NCBI GenBank assembly: GCA_903891235.1
Contig: CAITDW010000248.1
Span: forward strand, 1 to 6,381
Reading direction: 5' to 3'
Length of the DNA: 6,381 bases
DNA from: an uncultured Candidatus Saccharibacteria bacterium
GTDB taxonomy: Bacteria; Patescibacteriota; Saccharimonadia; Saccharimonadales; UBA4665
The position numbers and the translations under genes were made by a program. Positions 5,468-6,381 of this stretch are shown here, one piece after another (the stretch's first letter is position 1; every line of letters begins with the position of its first letter). The notes under the pieces are model-generated. The model was not told the DNA's origin, ran no database searches, and saw only the letters and a program-made list of their open reading frames with translations.

Positions 5468-6277
5468 TTAATCGTTCCAGAAACTTGACTGTATGCGTCG
5501 GTCTTCACCCTCAAACTGAATAAACTTGAAAGAGGCTGCCACTCTACTCCGTAGTGCGTCTCGCTTTGCAGCTTGTTCACCACGCATTACATTAGCAATA
5601 CCTGAGATACTGGTTGCCTGGTCTGTGGGTACAAGATTTGTAAGTGCGTCCATACGATTAATCTTCTGTTTTTCTTCAGGTGTTTCTTCAAGTATTTTGA
5701 ATGGATCATTATAGTTAGAAGTAATCACCACTAAACCACCGTACTGACTTGCCGCTTCAATAGCACTTGCAACGTAGTTACGAGCAAACGGCTTGTAGTC
5801 GTCAAGAATCAAGACACTCTTATCATGTACTTCTTCATGGGTCCTGCTAAAATTATCAGATCGTGAAGTAGGAAATGGCTTTGGTGATAGACTTTCATAG
5901 CTGTAATCGGGACCCATCCAATCCGCTATATGTGGCTCAATTTCTTCAGTTCGCCCATCACCAAATTCGCCATCCACTACTCGTTTATTTGGTCGCCAAG
6001 AAGGTACATGGCGATAGTGGATGGCAGCCCCTGTCTCATGGAGAGTTCGTGCTAAACCTATAGCTGCATGTGTCTTACCTGTGCCCGGTTCACCATACAA
6101 GTATAAGCCAGCGAACTTATCACCAGTCCACTGTGCAACAATCTTCTCGGCAGCACCAAAAAAAACATCTAATTCAGGGTTGTCTGCACCTCGTTCTAAG
6201 TCTTCTATAGCCGAAAACTGGTGTTCACGAGGAAAATTACCATAACTTCTTTCAAGCTGTTGGATAGGTGTATTCAT
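5468..6277 (-). CDS. AAA+ ATPase, DnaC/IstB helicase-loader-like
   Basis: This is a 269-residue single-domain P-loop ATPase. Counted from ATG 6277: Walker A GEPGTGKT at 62-69, Walker B LILDDY at 156-161, sensor-1 region VVITSN ending in Asn188, and a C-terminal ALRSRV stretch (241-246) supplying arginines where DnaC/IstB proteins carry their arginine finger or sensor 2. This pattern fits the DnaA/DnaC/IstB clade, which loads replicative helicase or assists transposition. About 90 residues separate Walker A from Walker B, more than I expect for DnaC, the extra being a polar segment near 95-148. No transposase or replication gene is in view, so helicase loading is inferred from family alone. 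The gene looks more GC-rich than the 228-residue gene. A frame starting at TTG 6313 would add 12 residues, but that TTG is part of the -35 box. Confidence 0.8.
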   Translation of the reverse strand: MNTPIQQLERSYGNFPREHQFSAIEDLERGADNPELDVFFGAAEKIVAQWTGDKFAGLYLYGEPGTGKTHAAIGLARTLHETGAAIHYRHVPSWRPNKRVVDGEFGDGRTEEIEPHIADWMGPDYSYESLSPKPFPTSRSDNFSRTHEEVHDKSVLILDDYKPFARNYVASAIEAASQYGGLVVITSNYNDPFKILEETPEEKQKINRMDALTNLVPTDQATSISGIANVMRGEQAAKRDALRSRVAASFKFIQFEGEDRRIQSSFWND

Positions 6278-6284
6278 GTTAACT

Positions 6285-6313
6285 ATTATATAATGCTTAA
6301 CTTTATTTGTCAA
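6285..6313 (-). promoter_or_regulatory. Perfect consensus promoter giving a leaderless AAA+ mRNA
   Basis: On the minus strand TTGACA (6313-6308) and TATAAT (6290-6285) are separated by exactly 17 bases, a full match to the sigma70/SigA consensus. Only seven bases (AGTTAAC) separate the -10 from ATG 6277, so the transcript should begin at about the A of the start codon. No Shine-Dalgarno exists. Confidence 0.85.
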
Positions 6314-6381
6314 TACCTAAATATTTAAACTAATACTATTGATATCATTATAGATTGGCAACAAAACAAAAAGACTCTCCA

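Noticed and set aside
5526..6245. Three plus-strand open frames (5526-5714, 5875-6063, 6021-6245) opposite the AAA+ gene
   Set aside because: They are antisense to a motif-bearing ATPase, have no ribosome-binding sites and resemble no protein family.
6278..6313. TTG start for the AAA+ gene at 6313
   Set aside because: The TTG is the first half of a perfect -35 box and lies upstream of the predicted transcription start.
1..6381. Alternative genetic code with UGA as glycine, known in some CPR lineages
   Set aside because: Long frames are intact under the standard code, with no internal TGA interrupting recognisable domains, and the ABC ATPase ends at TGA exactly where the permease begins.
1..6381. 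CRISPR array, tRNA, rRNA, insertion sequence or attachment site
   Set aside because: No regularly spaced repeats, cloverleaf, transposase or terminal inverted repeats with target duplications were found on either strand by eye.

Overview
The window is about 37% GC by eye and compactly packed. It uses the standard genetic code with intact long frames and mostly short intergenic gaps. The set of genes (a 63-residue DUF5679-type zinc ribbon, an orphan CruF/DUF422 membrane protein, an ABC-2 exporter pair, a DnaC/IstB-like AAA+ ATPase, and large acidic or low-complexity proteins of no recognised family) suggests a Candidate Phyla Radiation bacterium. Saccharibacteria is my best guess. That placement is inference from gene style, not from a marker gene.

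Layout, left to right. (1) A plus-strand gene open to the left edge (2-1588) encodes a putative zinc metalloprotease with HEYFH and NEGVTE motifs, followed by a Pro-rich linker and a C-terminal domain. (2) Converging on it, the minus-strand CruF/DUF422 carotenoid hydratase-like gene (1615-2433) has its own extended -10 promoter. (3) A minus-strand ABC exporter operon comes next: ATPase (3446-4174), then permease (2715-3449) with an ATGA overlap. It is followed 11 nt later by a 40-codon stump of a short-chain dehydrogenase/reductase (2581-2703) that stops just after the Rossmann nucleotide-binding motif, a remnant of a third operon gene. (4) Divergent from the operon, a strong promoter (TAGACA-17-TATAAT) and Shine-Dalgarno site drive a 228-residue unrecognised acidic protein (4332-5018). 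(5) A cluster of hairpins (5107-5194) separates that gene from the minus-strand DUF5679 protein (5192-5383). (6) A minus-strand AAA+ ATPase (5468-6277) is driven by a perfect TTGACA-17-TATAAT promoter. The last 68 bases hold only its upstream region.

Two styles of gene start are visible. The 228-residue gene and the DUF5679 gene have AAGGAG exactly 6 nt before ATG. The AAA+ and ABC ATPase genes instead have a -10 box 7 nt before ATG and no Shine-Dalgarno, so their mRNAs should begin at or next to the start codon (leaderless). The carotenoid gene looks nearly leaderless. In both ATPase genes a longer frame beginning at TTG exists. For the AAA+ gene that TTG is the first three bases of the -35 box, so the ATG starts are preferred.

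The genes do not form one pathway. The ABC pair is a functional unit, while the other genes look like single transcription units. The most unusual items are the edge-truncated metalloprotease, the decayed SDR stump and its 19/20-base match to the 3' end of the DUF5679 gene, the leaderless promoters, and the 228-residue orphan protein.
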